Shown here one piece after another: positions 13,582 through 13,701 of a stretch of DNA of 13,701 nucleotides. The notes under the pieces were generated by a model. That model did not search any database, had not been told where the DNA came from, and was given only the letters and a program-made list of their open reading frames with translations. The DNA comes from Candidatus Bathyarchaeota archaeon. Lineage in GTDB: Archaea > Thermoproteota > Bathyarchaeia > Bathyarchaeales > UBA233. The stretch spans positions 1-13,701 of the forward strand of contig JARYMR010000031.1 of NCBI GenBank assembly GCA_029907045.1. Reading direction: 5' to 3'. Both the position numbers and the translations under genes were made by a program. Each line of letters begins with the position of its first letter. Within the stretch, counting starts at the first letter, position 1.

Positions 13582-13701
13582 ATGGTTGAAGAAAACGACA
13601 TAATAGAATTTCTCAAGGCTCATGAGGGTAAAGCATCCTTAAATGATGTAGCAACAAGTTTGGGAATACCAAAGTATGGACCAAACTCCGCTTATGCACT
13701 T
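13582..13701 (+). CDS. N-terminus of a winged-helix-like (HTH) protein, cut by the window edge
   Basis: Forty codons are visible from ATG 13582, with GGGAG (13573-13577) 4 nt before it. The protein starts MVEENDIIEFLKAHEGKAS, then LNDVATSLGIPKYG and NSAYAL. An initial helix is followed by 'G.a.l.dvA..LGi....', the usual layout of a helix-turn-helix in small archaeal winged-helix regulators and similar proteins. A possible box CTTTATAG lies about 30 bp upstream. The rest of the gene is outside the window, so the family and role are open. Confidence 0.6.
   Translation, partial: MVEENDIIEFLKAHEGKASLNDVATSLGIPKYGPNSAYAL

Noticed and set aside
1..13701. CRISPR array, defence island, IS element, prophage or tRNA gene
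   Set aside because: No regularly spaced repeats, transposase, integrase, terminal inverted repeats or tRNA cloverleaf were seen on either strand by eye.

Overview
The window looks like a piece of an AT-rich archaeal chromosome, most probably from an uncultivated member of the Bathyarchaeia or a related TACK lineage. Archaeal signs seen in the sequence are a geranylgeranyl-reductase-family flavoprotein (archaeal lipid pathway), a Dph6-type PP-loop enzyme (diphthamide on EF-2), an asparagine synthetase of the AsnRS-derived archaeal type, an AsnC/Lrp regulator, and AT-rich boxes about 25 bp upstream of plausible transcription starts. The exact lineage is inference. No rRNA, tRNA, CRISPR array, transposase or phage gene was recognised.

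Left part (1-7601) is a cell-surface and glycosylation region. It holds the C-terminus of a polytopic membrane protein, a SAM methyltransferase broken by a one-base frameshift, a GT2 polyprenyl-phosphate-sugar synthase-like enzyme, and a roughly 1000-residue exported protein with about 28 N-glycosylation sequons. Running back toward the latter on the minus strand is an operon of two GT4 glycosyltransferases. The simplest reading is that these enzymes make, charge and transfer the glycan carried by the surface protein or the cell envelope.

Middle part (7602-9607): a 220-bp divergent intergenic region with two competing hairpins leads into a site-2 protease (rhomboid-unrelated M50 metalloprotease). 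It is followed by an unrecognised two-helix mini membrane protein and, convergent to that, a small CX2C/CX2C zinc-ribbon protein.

Right part (9679-13701): an AsnRS-like asparagine synthetase is divergent from an AsnC/Lrp-family regulator whose mRNA is probably leaderless. Next comes a two-gene unit of geranylgeranyl reductase and diphthine-ammonia ligase, and then the first 40 codons of a winged-helix-like protein cut by the window edge. The asnA/asnC-like divergent pair recalls the enterobacterial asnA-asnC layout, although the enzymes differ. I did not find a clearly new multi-gene system. The best leads are the asnA-Lrp pair, the glycoprotein-glycosyltransferase locus and the frameshifted methyltransferase. 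No gene-free stretch exceeds 300 bases; the longest is 7602-7821.
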